Below are positions 5,365-5,373 of a stretch of 5,373 bases of DNA, one piece after another. Within the stretch, counting starts at the first letter, position 1, and each line of letters starts with the position of its first letter. This stretch comes from Candidatus Heimdallarchaeota archaeon. Lineage in GTDB: Archaea > Asgardarchaeota > Heimdallarchaeia > Heimdallarchaeales > Heimdallarchaeaceae. The notes under the pieces were generated by a model, which saw only the letters and a program-made list of their open reading frames with translations, searched no databases and was not told where the DNA came from. The stretch lies in assembly GCA_030628305.1 (NCBI GenBank), contig DAOVRE010000137.1, positions 1-5,373 on the forward strand, written 5' to 3'. A program made the translations under genes and the position numbers.

Positions 5365-5373
5365 TCAGATGAA

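Noticed and set aside
1..5373. CRISPR arrays, tRNA or rRNA genes, insertion sequences
   Set aside because: No regularly spaced repeats, cloverleaf-like segments, conserved rRNA stretches, transposase reading frames or terminal inverted repeats were seen on either strand.

Overview
The window is AT-rich (about one third G+C by eye) and looks archaeal. First genes are preceded by BRE/TATA-like boxes about 22-30 bases from the ATG, with almost no leader. Downstream genes in the pairs instead carry Shine-Dalgarno motifs (GGTGA, GGAGG). This mix of leaderless first genes and SD-led internal genes is typical of archaea. The lineage cannot be fixed from the sequence. An uncultivated, possibly Asgard-type archaeon is only a guess.

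Layout. Positions 1-118 hold the 3' flank of a hydrolase gene plus a leftward promoter that predicts another gene starting at or just past the left edge. A leftward alpha/beta hydrolase follows (119-952). A 167-base divergent intergenic region (953-1119) carries a promoter for each side. Then come two rightward, tandem, paralogous gene pairs. Each pair is a small two-CBS-domain protein followed by a CPA2/Kef-type cation:proton antiporter (1120-2872 and 2973-5023). At the right end, a leftward gene of unknown function (from 5020) converges on the second antiporter, with overlapping stop codons, and is broken or incomplete near the window edge.

How the genes may work together. Both antiporters have the core membrane domain with the DD ion-binding pair, but neither has the C-terminal RCK/TrkA-type nucleotide-binding domain found on many Kef proteins. 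A separate soluble CBS protein is encoded directly upstream of each. The simplest inference is that the CBS protein senses an adenine nucleotide, or a similar ligand, and gates its partner antiporter in trans. The copies have diverged. The first CBS gene carries a one-base frameshift and has lost the usual VVDEDG turn. The second antiporter has gained a roughly 40-residue charged loop before its GMMPKGE motif and a long charged tail.
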